Assembly (NCBI GenBank): GCA_022393335.1
Contig: JAJEKB010021049.1
Coordinates: 148,983-212,982, forward strand
Origin: Macrotrachela quadricornifera
Taxonomy: Eukaryota; Rotifera; Eurotatoria; Philodinida; Philodinidae
DNA: 64,000 nt
Reading direction: 5' to 3'
Shown here: one piece after another, positions 22,746-46,657 of the stretch
Position numbering within the stretch: position 1 is the first letter of the stretch
Layout: the number at the start of each line of letters is the position of its first letter
The notes under the pieces: model-generated
Database searches by the model: none
What the model was told of the DNA's origin: nothing
Seen by the model: only the letters and a program-made list of their open reading frames with translations
Translations under genes and position numbers: made by a program

Positions 22746-24810
22746 TTATTGTAAAAGTTTAATTCGAGTTTGATATAAGTCCAAAAGAGCATTTACGAAT
22801 ATGTCAAAATCCTTACGAGTACATCGATGACTGACGACACATACACGTATATATAGTCGATCGTGAAGACGTGTTGTTGATGGAAGAGCAAGACCTGATA
22901 CTTGCATTTCATTAACGAGCTCATTATTCAATGTATCGAGCAATTCTGGATCATTTTTATGACATTCAGGTTCAAATCGAAAGTTAACAACATTCAATAA
23001 GACGGGTTGTATGATACTAATAAGATTTCCATGTTTCTCAAGCAATGAAACCAAATATTGAGCTTGGTCACAATTTTCGGCAATCTTTTCACCAAATTTC
23101 ACAATGCCATGTTCTTTTAGATTTAACCAGACTTTCAATGCACGAAATGAACGTGTAAGTTCAGGACCCATATCGCAAAATCGAGGTTCATTAACACCAC
23201 TATCTTGCTTAGTAAGTTTTAAATAAGCTTGCGGATGACCAAAGGTTGATTCAAGTCGTGTGACATCACGAACAAGTACGCAGCCTACATCATACGGACA
23301 GTGAAACCATTTGTGAAAGTCGAATGCAAGTGAATCTACTTGATCAATGCCATTAACAAAATGACGTCGTCGAGGATCGAGTATGATCAAACTGCCAAAA
23401 GCTCCATCGACATGGAGCCACATGTTTTCAGCACGTGCAATGGATGAAAGCTGGAGAAGATCGTCAAAAGAACCTGTATTCACCGTACCTATCAAATACA
23501 TATAAAGATAGTCAATTTATATTGAAAAGTTAACACTTAAAGATATTTTCTATTCTTCATTAAAACCTTAATGTTGTGAGAGGTTTTTCATAAGAATAAA
23601 CTAACTGAACACATATGTAGGCAGAAGAATCATTAATATCACTATCATTGAAAAAATAGAATCAATTGAATAATAAAAGAATTTTTTTCCGATGTAAAAC
23701 ACACGTTTACATCTCGGCGTAGCAGAAAAATCATACATGTTATATTTTTGATAAGAATGTCTAATTGAATATAATTTTGTCACTATGATGTATGATTACA
23801 ATTGAAGAGTGTATTTTTAGTGATTAAAAACTGTTTTGTAAAGGTTGTAATCATTTCCAAAAATGTGTTAGTCCAGCATGCAAAAAGAATGATAGAAATA
23901 CTCACACACATATTTAATATTAAATTTTACCTGCATTTCCAATAATACAGAATGGTATTAAGCCTTTGTTTCGATCTTCTTGAATTGCTGACTTTAATTT
24001 CGTAATGTCGATACAATAATTTTCATCCACTGGTACATAATGCAATGCTTTTGAACCGAGACCAACCAATTCTAATGCTTTAACAACGCATCCATGTGTT
24101 TCAGTCGATGCATAAGCAACTAACCGATGTCCATCCGCAAGTCCATCTTCTCTAACATTAACCATTACGCGTTGGCGAGCGGCTGCTATGCTGACCACTG
24201 TCGCCATCGATGTTCCACTAACAAGAAGACCACCGGCATCTTTTTCTAGAAATCCAAACATTTGACACATCCAATTGATAACAGTTTTCTCTACTAGTAG
24301 ACCATTGTGAACACTGGCAGCGATATTCAGATTTAAAGTTGCTGAAAGCATGTCTCCAATTACACCACCTAGTGTACCTTCGCTAGATACCCAACCAAAA
24401 AATCGAGGATGTATTATACCTCTGGCATACGGTATAATATATTTTGTAACATCATTACACACTGCTGAGAATAATTGACCTTGTTTTGGAAGTGGTTCCT
24501 TTTCAATTGCAGCACGAACATCAACTGGTAGAGGACACCAAATAGGACGATCTCGTACATATTGTATATAATCCAATGAAGAATCAAGCATTTCATGTGC
24601 CACATTTCGAGCCGATGTCCAATCAGCAGGATCGAAAGATGAATTTTCCTCGGTGTCGTGCGATGCAGAAGGCATTTTCACTTCGGCAATTGTATTAATT
24701 AAAGTGAATATTTGTGCTTTCCATTGATTACGCGATTTAATGTCATGCACAGGTTCACGTAATTTAAGGGATACCTGCTCGATTAAATCGTCCAACTTCG
24801 TGTGCTCCAT
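22746..24810 (-). CDS. Group II PLP-dependent (aromatic/acidic L-amino-acid type) decarboxylase, two exons
   Basis: Exon 1 is 24810-23931 and exon 2 is 23488-22746, joined in phase through GNAG/TVNTGSF, giving 540 residues. The protein is a fold-type I decarboxylase converting an L-amino acid to its amine. Landmarks are THG at about 238-240 (cofactor-stacking His239), HVDGAFG with Asp321 binding the pyridine nitrogen, and SLAFDFHKWFH with the Schiff-base Lys353. The family is usually near 480-500 residues; a 50-60-residue N-terminal extension accounts for the excess. The ATG at 24810 is preferred because an acceptor (TTTTATAG) lies just upstream, implying a 5' UTR intron. The FHKW...PYDVGCVLVRD form is like bacterial and fungal members rather than the NPHKW of animal AADC, so horizontal origin is possible. 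The substrate cannot be told from the sequence. Confidence 0.88.
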
Positions 24811-26225
24811 TTGTTTTACAACTATAAAATAAAATGAGGTTGTGAATGTAATACGCACATGGTCTCTGATAAAGATGTAAAGAAACGAAAAAAATGACGT
24901 TTTCTTTAAGTCTTATATTTGTCGATGTAACACACAACATAAATCTTATCTGTTAAACATTATATTATGTAATTGAAAATGGAGAATGAACCTTGTGAAT
25001 AGTATCGTATGTTTCATATAACGTGTGTCTGTCTAATGAAAATAATCGATGACTTCAATGCATATTTTTAAAGAAATAATGGTCTTAAAAAAACCATAGA
25101 ACCACTTATATTGATTCGCAAACAAACCATTTACCAATTACGAGCTCTTTTTTTTCCGAGTTTCGAGATAATTTTTAAAATGTTTATAATATCTAAAAAC
25201 TATACGAATTAATAGTAATTGTTGACTAGATATTGATATTTTACTCAGCAATCAGGAACATTTTTAGGATTTAATACACCAAATATTGATGATAATATTG
25301 AATTCTGATGAAGTTACACTAGAGAACAGCCAAAATTTGAGTTCCTGTAGGATTTCTAATCATTTATTGGCTATCTTCAGTTCGTAACGGATTGTACCTT
25401 TCGTAATACTATTGAATTTCAAAATTTGGCTCGAAAGATGAAAGTTATTTTTTAGGATCTATCTATAGGCAAGTTACTAAAGATATAGTGTAGATGATCA
25501 TTAATTTAGGTGTTTTATATATTACAAAACAAAATCAAAATAATTCAAATTAAATTTCTAATGTACTTGAACGTGAAAAGTAAAAATCGAAAAACAAAAT
25601 TAGATTTCTTTTTTAATCAATTATATTTAATTAAGAATAGCAAACCATTGTTTTATTTGACTTTAATCGATTAATAATCAATGCTAATGTAATTTTCTTA
25701 TATTTTTTTTTTATGAGATTATAATGTACATCATCTGTATGCGATGATTATTGACCTGGACACTCTCTGCCATGACACGTCATTTCTGAATGACATACTC
25801 ATGAGTAGAATTCATGAGTTATTGGAACTTCTGACTCATGTGTATATAATAAGGCACTATACATAGTGCTGTTCTTTCTTCCATTGTGTGTGTGTGTGTG
25901 TTTTATCAAGAAACTGATCTTCGAACTCTCACATCTAGTGTGTATTCTTACGTCTAAGGAAATGTTTATTTTTTTTGGTTATTTCTTTATTGTTCATTAT
26001 AATATGAGCTCGATTGCGATTGTCCTACTAAATATGACCGATTTTCTTTCTATTTACGACCATAAAATAAAAAGAAACGTGGTTTTTATCTTTCGTAAAC
26101 TAGGGGTGACACTTTACTTTTACTTTACGAGGGTAAGGCAAGTAGAATATTTACTATTTACTTTTTGTAAAGTAAACACCAAATCTATTTTAAATATCAG
26201 TCATCCTATAATCATTGGTCCTGCT
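24811..26225. other. Intergenic, AT-rich, with a short GT microsatellite
   Basis: No gene is seen. A (TG)n tract lies at about 25884-25901. Around 26115-26175 several TTTACT/AAAGTA words form a small palindromic patch related in word content to the repeat at 63260-63520. The plus-strand open frame across this tract has no domain and is rejected. Confidence 0.4.
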
Positions 26226-26234
26226 GATCGAATA

Positions 26235-26452
26235 CAGAAAATCAACTACTATAGATCAGGCATACTCATGGGTCCTTTACTACTATGTATTGAAGGTATC
26301 CTGGAGTCCTAAAGTGCTATATAATGAGGGTACCATTAAGTCTTCAAGTACTATATATCGGGCGTACCCGTGCTTCCTCAAATTCTATATGCCGGGAGTA
26401 CCTTGAAATCCACTAGTATTAGATAACGGTGGTACCCATAAATTCCCTCCCT
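26235..26452. repeat. About 35-bp tandem repeat, six degenerate copies
   Basis: Successive units share AAGTACTATATATCGGGCGT-like and GGTACCC-like blocks: ACTACTATAGATCAGG, CTACTATGTATTGAAGG, AGTGCTATATAATGAGGG, AGTACTATATATCGGGCG, ATTCTATATGCCGGGAG and AGTATTAGATAACGGTGG. The period is 31-39 bp. It is non-coding. Confidence 0.7.
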
Positions 26453-27185
26453 AATCGTCTATTTCTCCACTATTGTATCGTTATTATAACACTTCCTTCC
26501 GCTCTCGACAGTTTCTTCTTGACTTGATAAACTAGATGCATTTCTGTTACATAGGAGTTCGGTGCCCGTCGGCATCGGTATTCTATAGGATTTGAGGGCT
26601 TAGTGGTAGACGTATTATATACGACTATAAATACGTTACGGTAAGTTCAAGGAGGTCGTCGGCAGCTGGTTGTTAAACGAGAGGGAATTGTTACAGGTCT
26701 ATTTGTTCGCAGTTTTTTTTGTCTTTTCACACTGACACAAACAAACGCATGTTTTTCATATGAACATCCGTTCAGTGGAGGGAATTCTTTTTTTTCCTTG
26801 GATGATCATTTCGATCAATAAAAATTATTTGAGATCCCAAGTGTACCACAGTACACAATACTTAATGACCTATAGGTACCCTCGGCATATAGTATCTAAG
26901 GACTATTTACTAGTAAATATATTTACTTTATTTTATTTATCCAAAGAAAAAGTAAAGTAAATGTCCCAGCCCTATCGTAAACTAGAGATGAGAATATATT
27001 GCATTTATATTATATCTTGTTGTCGAGCACAGATTAACATTACTGTGTTTGATAGTGTTATAGCATATTCTTCTTATTCCAAGCACTTTAGTTGGATAAA
27101 TACTGAACACTATAAGTAGTAGAAGTCATTATTTAGTATCAACAAATAGCATGTATTATTTTAGTTTCTTTCTTGACGAAGTCCA

Positions 27186-27405
27186 AGGATGACGATGACG
27201 GCTGCAAAACTCATACCTGAAAGGAGATAGAGAGATAAACAAAAAATTGCTGACGACATTTAAAATAGTTGGTATCATTATATCTTGTTGTCATTGCTGT
27301 AAAACTCATATTTGAGAAGAGATAGGACGACAAACAAAAAAACTAATGACGAAGTTGAAAAACAAATTGATTATTATTATATCTTGTCATCATTACATTA
27401 TTTTT
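27186..27405. repeat. Two tandem copies of a roughly 95-bp unit
   Basis: GCTGCAAAACTCATACCTGA (27201) recurs as GCTGTAAAACTCATATTTGA (27296). Each is followed by AGATAG...ACAAACAAAAAA, then by TATCATTATATCTTGTTGTC or ATTATTATATCTTGTCATC. The copies diverge but align over the whole unit. Confidence 0.6.
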
Positions 27406-28095
27406 TTAGATACTTATGTGTATATTATCATGAAAATAGATTTTGATTATTCTGTACTGTTGAGAGAAAAGAACAGAATGAGATTATCTACACGATTTCA
27501 CAACAACCAAGATACATAATTGCCTTTACTATATATGACTACTTATTCAATATGTTATAGCACTATGAGTATATTTGAAATGGTTGCAGATAAGTAATAT
27601 TTTTTGCTTTATGCAAGTGATCTAACTTGAGTTTAGTGGACTTCTGTAGCTCTTTTCATCACCTATCAAATAAAGTGTAATAATAATTAGTTTAAGACCG
27701 CTTATTATCAGAATTTGATAGTACAATCATTAATATCGTATAATATATCCAACATGTAGTCAGTTTTCTCATAGCGTCCTGTCAATGACGCATTCAAAAA
27801 ATGATTTGTGTAGAAGAATACACGCCTTGTAAGAGACTATGCAATCCGTTTAAAACGAGTTTTAATTTTTGTTATTTGTATGTATAAGTTCATATTGTGG
27901 AATATACCGATTGTCAAATTCATTCAAACTACTTTTTAACAGTGATCGTAGACGACAAAGTTTTACGTAGAATATCGCGATTTTTATATTAAGGTGGATA
28001 CTAATTTATGAGCTTTTATTCTATATATCATTCGATAGTTAAATTTTAAGATATCTGAAATTTAGGCATAAAAATCAATCAAAGAAGGTTTTCTT

Positions 28096-28201
28096 TACTA
28101 TTATAAGGACAACATATAGTGTTGTTTGGACCGTATAAAAGAGGGGCCCTACAAATCCCGTAATCAGCCCAAACGACGCTATGTTTTGTCCTTATAATAG
28201 T
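28096..28201. mobile_element. About 106-bp hairpin MITE, copy 1
   Basis: The ends are inverted: TACTATTATAAGGACAACAT on the left and CACTATTATAAGGACAAAAC on the reverse-complemented right, with AGTGTTGTTTGG facing CCAAACGACGCT. Two related copies lie at 32589-32698 and 32773-32881. It lies about 410 bp upstream of the ABC transporter start. Confidence 0.7.
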
Positions 28202-28612
28202 GAATAAAACTTTCTCTGATTCATTTTTATACCTAAATTTCACTTTGCTTAAAATTTTAATATTTCTCTCTAGGCAAGCCAAGAACCGCTAATATTTTAA
28301 CATTGTTAATACGATGATGAGAGCTTTCATTTGACCCAAATATGTTCTGTCCTTTTCATTATCAACACAAACACCTCCATTGTGAGAATTATTCGCGTTA
28401 TCGTGCTATTAAGTTGACTAAGACGTATGACAGTCACTAAAATACTTGGAAAAGATTGCCGAATCAGTTGTAGGTTTTGACAACGCGCCAGGATTACTTG
28501 AAGGCATTTAATTATGAATATGACAGGCAAAGTCAATACTAGATTTCGAAATTAGAAATGAGGATATTTATCAATAAAAACCTATTTTTCATGTAATAAT
28601 AAATAGTTTCAG

Positions 28613-40781
<12,169 letters not shown>

Positions 40782-41239
40782 CAAGCTGACGTTCAATAAC
40801 TTTGATAATATCACAAATATTGCTGCTAATTGCTAGTACATTCACTATGTGATCTTCTATTGGCTACCATCCATTTTTATTCATTCTGTTTTACTTTCCC
40901 ACGTTTCATAAACTATCTTCACTTTAAAAGGGACAAGCTATCATTCTTCTATAACTGCACTGTGTCCTTTCCCTTTTCATCTTTTCCTAATTAATTATTA
41001 TGTATTCGTTGCTTTACTCTACCTTTCTTTCTTCTACCAACTCAATGAGTTTATCAATTATGACTATTTTTTGTTTTTTCTCCTATGATATCTGCTATTG
41101 ATCACACATCATTATAAAATGTGTATTATTTTTTATCTCTGGAAACTACATTTAATCAGTATATTGATGGCATATTGCGTATTTTCTGCAATTTTCTCTA
41201 CAATGATTGAGGTGTTAAGAATAAATAAAAGCTTTATTG

Positions 41240-43080
41240 AATTATATTAGACTAAATAATTTGAAATGTTAGTGAATACATCCTAACAAAACTTACAGCT
41301 TCCAGAATTTTATTTTCGAATTTTTTTGGGATTTTTCTATAGATCTTATTACACATCTTATCATTAAACGAAAAAACTACGCTGAGGACGATAGATACCG
41401 AGCTAAGAGTGAGGAGACAATGGAAAGTTAGAGAAATATTTATGAAAATATTTCTTTCCAGATTTTAACCATTTAGATAAACACATGTGTGTGATCTACC
41501 ATTTATAAAAACACATTTCTCAAACCTTTACAGAAATTCTGAAAGGATCATATTAAGGCTTAAAGCTCATAAAGTCACATTAATAGAAAAAATCAAGCCG
41601 CTCAGCAGTATAAAACAACATTGCATTAGCAAACAATATCATAGAAATTTTCTCATGTGTAGTCACTATAGTAAAAAATGATCGAAATTGATTTTAAAAT
41701 AACGTAGAAAACAAAGCATATCGAGGTCCAAAACCTATCTGAAAATATACAGTTTTGTACATCGTAAATGCCACAAAGTAATATGGTCCAATCGGGCGCA
41801 CATTTTTATCAAATGCTTTGACGTATGTATCCGAGCTATGCTAGTAGCAATAAGTAATAAAACCTATTCTAGACTATTTTATACGATGCCTAAAACTCTG
41901 AAATTCCTAGTCGGAAAATTGCTTTGAGGTATCTGTGTTACGTTTTGAAGAAAGAATAAAACAATATACGAAATCACATCTTTAAACGGCTTCGAATGAT
42001 ACAATGCTTGAAATAGTTTTCAACAAAATTTCTTGAAAAAGTATGGGAGAAATCCCCTGTACATTTTTCCAAAACACTTATTTTTATTGGAAAACTTCTA
42101 ATTTTCAAATGTGTTCTGTGAATAATATATGATAATATATACCGAAAAGAAAAATGCTTCGGAGCAGAAAAACACATGCTACGGTGCTTATACGGATATA
42201 ACTTAATCCTCAATGAGTCATCCTCATATAATTCTAGTAGAAATTTTTTTTCAAACAGTTGTTATTTTGTTAGAAATGATTTCCTGAGTGATATAAAATA
42301 ATTTCTAAGTAAATTAAAAGCATTTTTTTATGAAAAAAAAAAACATCTTCGCTTGTTCAAGCCAAGGCTTCCGCTGCTAAGAGTATGAATGATAGTTAGG
42401 AAAGGAGCGACAAAACTGAGGATGAGGGGTGTGAGTGATGGTGTGGACAGAATCTATACAGCTACAGTTTCTTTTTTAAACCCTTTAAATGTATGACATG
42501 TTATCAACAGATAAACACAGGCGAAGCTGTTGGTATGAATAAATCCAGTAAGTTCGAAAAAAATTCTGATCACTTCGTGCTACGCCAGCTATTATAGCCT
42601 ACTTTTCGCGTTTGATTATTGAATAAAAATGATGCTACAATAAATAATCATTAGCTAGAAGATTTAACTAATAGAAATAATATTGTAACACCTAATACCA
42701 CATACTGTTGAATGTTAAAATCGACCTTTTTTTGCATTACAATCAATCTCTTCAAGACTAAAAAATTTTCTCTAATTTGTAAATACTTCAAAATCGATAC
42801 AAAAAGGCATCAGCTGATCCAAATACCGGTTACCAACGATTTTATGAAAAAAACGATGACATAGATCGTATTTGAACATGTCCTCTGAACCATATTGTGA
42901 AACAATAATATCTAACTGATTGAGATACATATTTGAAATGTCAATTTATCCATTCTCATATGACGTTTAGGTCAATAAACTTTCAATAAGAACATCTGTA
43001 TAGATGTTTCAATCATTCTTTTTCGAAAATCTTTATTTGTAATTGCATTAAAAAAAGCTTTATTTTTATTCATATATGAC
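41240..43080. other. Intergenic after the ABC transporter gene
   Basis: No gene is seen. A short G-rich GTGAGTGATGGTGTGG patch at 42420-42450 resembles in wording the G-rich repeats at 12000-12540 and 49660-49730. Small ORFs lack motifs. Confidence 0.45.
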
Positions 43081-43084
43081 AAAA

Positions 43085-44542
43085 TTAAAAAAAACATTTT
43101 CCAAATCCTCGATAGGTTTTTGCAATTTCTACAATATGCCCATTTTCGACTAATAAGAATTCCGTAAATCGCTCTGCTAATTCTCCACCTTTCGCATGTC
43201 GAAAATAAACCACTCCATATTTCTTCAATATATTCATAGTTTCATCTTTTCTTTTCTCATCAATTTTTAATGGTGTTTGTACTTCACCTGCACCTTCGTT
43301 ATCACTCAATTTCAATCCGAAGGGAAAGACTGGAAGTGGTACTTTATCCGATCCACATTTACCAGACGCTATGTATCCACCATCTGAACATGTTACCCTC
43401 TCGCCTTCGTCAGATATTCTCACGAGTGGTAGAGCAAAATAACATGATGGTATGAATGTACTACCATATTCTTTGATCATCAACTCATTCTGTTGATAAT
43501 AATCAAATAAATGTGGCTGAAAAATGCTGATCCCACTGTAATTTCAGTCAAAATTGAACTTTCAGTAAGAGTCGATAATAAACTCCCTGTTCCACCACCG
43601 TTGAATAACGTCAAAACCATATTTTGAACAAATTTGACCTATTTTTCTTCGAAGCTCTTGAATTTGTGTTATTGAATAAGTTTTTGCTCGGCGAATAATT
43701 GGATTTAACCAAAAATTAACAGGATTGATATCGCCAACACCAGCAATATGACTTTCATAGATCATTAATCCTTCTAATCGAAGAAATGGTAATTGTTGAA
43801 TAAATTCAATTATTTGAATTAATTGAGAGATAGTTCGTATAGGACTTCGACGAGCACCAAAATGAATTCTTCCTTGTAATAAACGTAGAGAAGCATCAAA
43901 TTCTATTATGATAGGAAATGGTTTATTAATTCCATACATAAACTGATTTATTTCTTCGATTGCTTTCGGTTGATCAACAACAATTCGTACCAATTTCTGT
44001 TGTCTATCATGTAAATCTCTCAAAATTTGATAATCTAATTTTTGTTGAGTCGGATATGCAATTAAGAAATCATCAAATCCTAAAGTTGATAAAAATTGTG
44101 CTTCCTCTATGGCATAACACATTATTCCTTTGAATGGTAAACCAAAAGATAGAATACGACGTAAGAGAGAAGGAACACGAATAGATTTCGATGCAATACG
44201 TATAGTTGTTTGAGGATGAGATGACATTTGAGGACAAAGAATGGCAACATTACTATCGAATGCTACTAAATCGACCAATACAGCTGGTAAAGGATAAGGC
44301 TGTTGTAAAGAATTGTCTGTATTATTTTCATCAGTTTCATTAGTATCTAGCAATAAGAGTCTATTAAAATCTTCGAAAAGTTTCGAAGAAATGCAAGCAG
44401 AAGAGTGACAAGAAGAACGATGTCGGAAAAATGAAATTAATTTAAAAGAAATCCAACCAAATAATAAACTGATTGTAAATGGAGGAACTAATCGAAAAAG
44501 AATGGATGAATGATTTCCAGTTATTACAGCTGTACCAGCCAT
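43085..44542 (-). pseudogene. D-threonine aldolase/amino-acid deaminase-type PLP protein with two compensating frameshifts
   Basis: The family is fold-type III PLP enzymes (alanine-racemase-like barrel plus C-terminal metal-binding domain) acting on D-amino or hydroxyamino acids. Residues 1-60 include a hydrophobic segment (FTISLLFGWISFKLISFF), unusual for this usually soluble family. LPAVLVDLVAFDSN is the usual start of the domain and RIASKSIRVPSLL carries the probable Schiff-base Lys. The C-terminal part has SDGGYIASG, RHAKGGELAERF and TYRGFGKCFF. Between them the conserved GGGTGS segment (minus strand, about 43600-43520) is read only one base out of frame. In the main frame the chain meets a TGA at 43562, then the original frame resumes by about 43525. 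So a +1 and a compensating shift lie about 80 bp apart. A tiny intron cannot explain it. Either a young pseudogene or assembly errors are likely. AATAAA is near 43064. Confidence 0.7.
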
Positions 44543-45015
44543 ACTTTCAAGTACATGAACAAGCCAATCAAATAATGTTAATATATTTGTATCATAGTCA
44601 ATAATCAGACATCAATGGACTACTGATACATCAAAAATTTCAGTGTGCTGCGCTTCATATATAATGTTGCATTCAACCAAGATAATATTTTCTTTTTCTA
44701 TATGCTGGATTGATATGTTATCAGTAGGCAAAACATGAGATACTTCTCCAGAATGTGCACACCCTATCAATTAACAATAACAAGAAAGGAAAAAAATGAT
44801 CGGTGTACACATTCTATCTATCATATGATATTATATATATATATATATATATATATAAAGATGACGCTGTACTATGACTGTGTAACAATACAAAAAAAAG
44901 AGAGCGTCATATAGCTTGAATAACAATTTATTTAAAGAAAAAAAAACTATACAGTGGAATACAAATCACGAATATATGTGATCAAGTTTTCAAATGGCCT
45001 ATCTCCAAACTTCTG
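44543..45015. other. Intergenic with TA microsatellite
   Basis: A (TA)n tract lies at about 44829-44857. Flanking AT-rich DNA shows no gene. The right part may belong to the 3' end of the adjacent Merlin-type element. Confidence 0.5.
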
Positions 45016-45922
45016 TCACCACATAAACTCCGCCAAATGCATGGTTAGTAAGGTATCATGTTGACCCATTTTTTGTTTCAATTTCCTTTTGACGCACATC
45101 CATATATTCTCAATATTTTGAGTATGGACATGTGTTTGAGAATCTACAAAGTGTAGTGAATGGTTGACTGTTTGTTGGACGTAGTTATTTGGGTCTGCTA
45201 AGATACTGTTGTAAGCAGCCCACTGATCACTGAGGATGGTCGCTCCCGGTAATATAAATTGTTGAATGATGGAAATGAGAGTCACGGCATTCCGTTGGTT
45301 CATAGGAATTGCGAAACATTCACAGATGTCGCAATCAATCACACCAAACATCCATTTAGTATTGAGAAAACGACTGTCAAAGATTAAAGCATAGATCTAG
45401 AAGGAACTAAGTATTTTATGGTTACCCCGTGCTATATTTTCGCTTGGTTCAAGCACTCTCATCGATCTCGACCGCATGTCCAACATCAACAATCGTCGAC
45501 GGATATTTGACACAATACTCCACACAAATATCTCTGATAAAGTTCTTTCAATCGACGATGGTGGCATCACTGTAGATTACACAGTGTCGCTTAAAATGAG
45601 CGTAGGAATCTTAATCCTATGACCAATAATACATTAGATCCACTACCTGCGTCACGCCCACTTTTGAATAAGAAAAAACAATGTTGTCACGAATAGACCT
45701 GCTGCTTCTGCAGGTGCACCATCGCCACGTATATTGGTCACTTGCTCTTGTATTCACTCCAAAATACTAGTTGTTGTGGCCTTTATTACAAGGCCCATTC
45801 AAAGCTACTAGAAGTAACCCCACCAACTGGCAAAAGTTAAACATATTTTCTTGTCCATCAGTCAGTCGCACCCATTCACGATTTGAAAGATCATCAAGCG
45901 GCGGGAGAGGAGAATAAACCAT
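45016..45922 (-). pseudogene. Decayed Merlin/ISXO2-like DDE transposase
   Basis: The minus strand starts with an ATG at 45922 (MVYSPLPPLDDLSNREWVRL). After breaks it gives RDICVEYCVKYPSTIVDVGH and VEIDES, the first catalytic Asp. A stop follows two residues on, with TKRKYSTG after it. The rest, 45351-45016, is an intact frame with GVIDCDICECFAIP, TILSDQWAAYNSI (second Asp) and TQNIENIWMCVKRKLKQ (third acidic residue, Glu). This order (DE, SDxxxxY, E..W..xKRxLK) is that of the ISXO2-like domain of Merlin-type eukaryotic transposons. At least one stop and one or more frame changes make it inactive. Ends of the transposon were not fixed. Confidence 0.75.
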
Positions 45923-45924
45923 AG

Positions 45925-46655
45925 TAGTAAACTACACTTAGATAATAATATAATTTAATAATTTAAATATATTTTTAATGAGCATATTTATTTAAAATAT
46001 AGCGCAGCTTTTTATAGATTTCGGAAAACGTCCTAAAGAGAGAATGATGTAGAGAAAAAGAGACGCATGAAATCCTCTCACACAAAGGATACAATGACAG
46101 ATATCAGTATGATATCCTTTGGGAAACAGGAATAGAGAGAATATTAATATCATGACGTCATGATAACAATGACTAGGAAAAGATACATAGAGAATATAAG
46201 AAGTATAGAAAATAGTTAAGAACACGCATATGATCACACGTAAGTACGAACGAAAAGATGAATGTATCACTATGTGACTGCATGATTCTATATAGAATAT
46301 ATATATATATATATAAATATATGTGCCATATTTAATCTACTTTTTCTTATACACTCATACTCCATTGTCATCTTTATATATACAAATATAATACTATATG
46401 ATAGATAAAGTGTGCACATCAATCAAAAGTCCAAACAGGCCTACTTTATGTGGACCTGACCTGGTCTATCTGTCGAAACCTGTCTACGCTTATATATACT
46501 AATAATATATGATAATTAACAAAAAAATTGCGAAATAGACATCAGAAATTGATAAGAAAGTCATGTAAATAGAAATGAAATAACCAGATAGAACATTTAC
46601 TAATTCAACGTATTATACTTAAGCAGAAAACAAGTATATACAAAAGAAAAATACT
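45925..46655. other. Spacer between two transposase relics, with TA microsatellite
   Basis: AT-rich. A (TA)n tract lies near 46298-46316. No coding motif was found; the minus-strand open frame at 45992-46270 looks random. Confidence 0.4.
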
Positions 46656-46657
46656 AT

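Noticed and set aside
25322..25440. Possible small hairpin (AGCCAAAATTTGAG facing GAATTTCAAAATTTGGCT)
   Set aside because: Pairing is limited to about 15 bp of AT-rich sequence and does not extend inward.
25866..26312. 148-codon plus-strand frame rich in Phe, Leu and Cys
   Set aside because: Overlaps a GT microsatellite and the 35-bp tandem repeat; hydrophobicity is typical of T-rich DNA.
43480..43620. A tiny intron to explain the frame change in the D-threonine-aldolase-like gene
   Set aside because: The frame-shifted stretch itself encodes conserved family sequence, and any GT-AG pair available would be only about 20 bp long.
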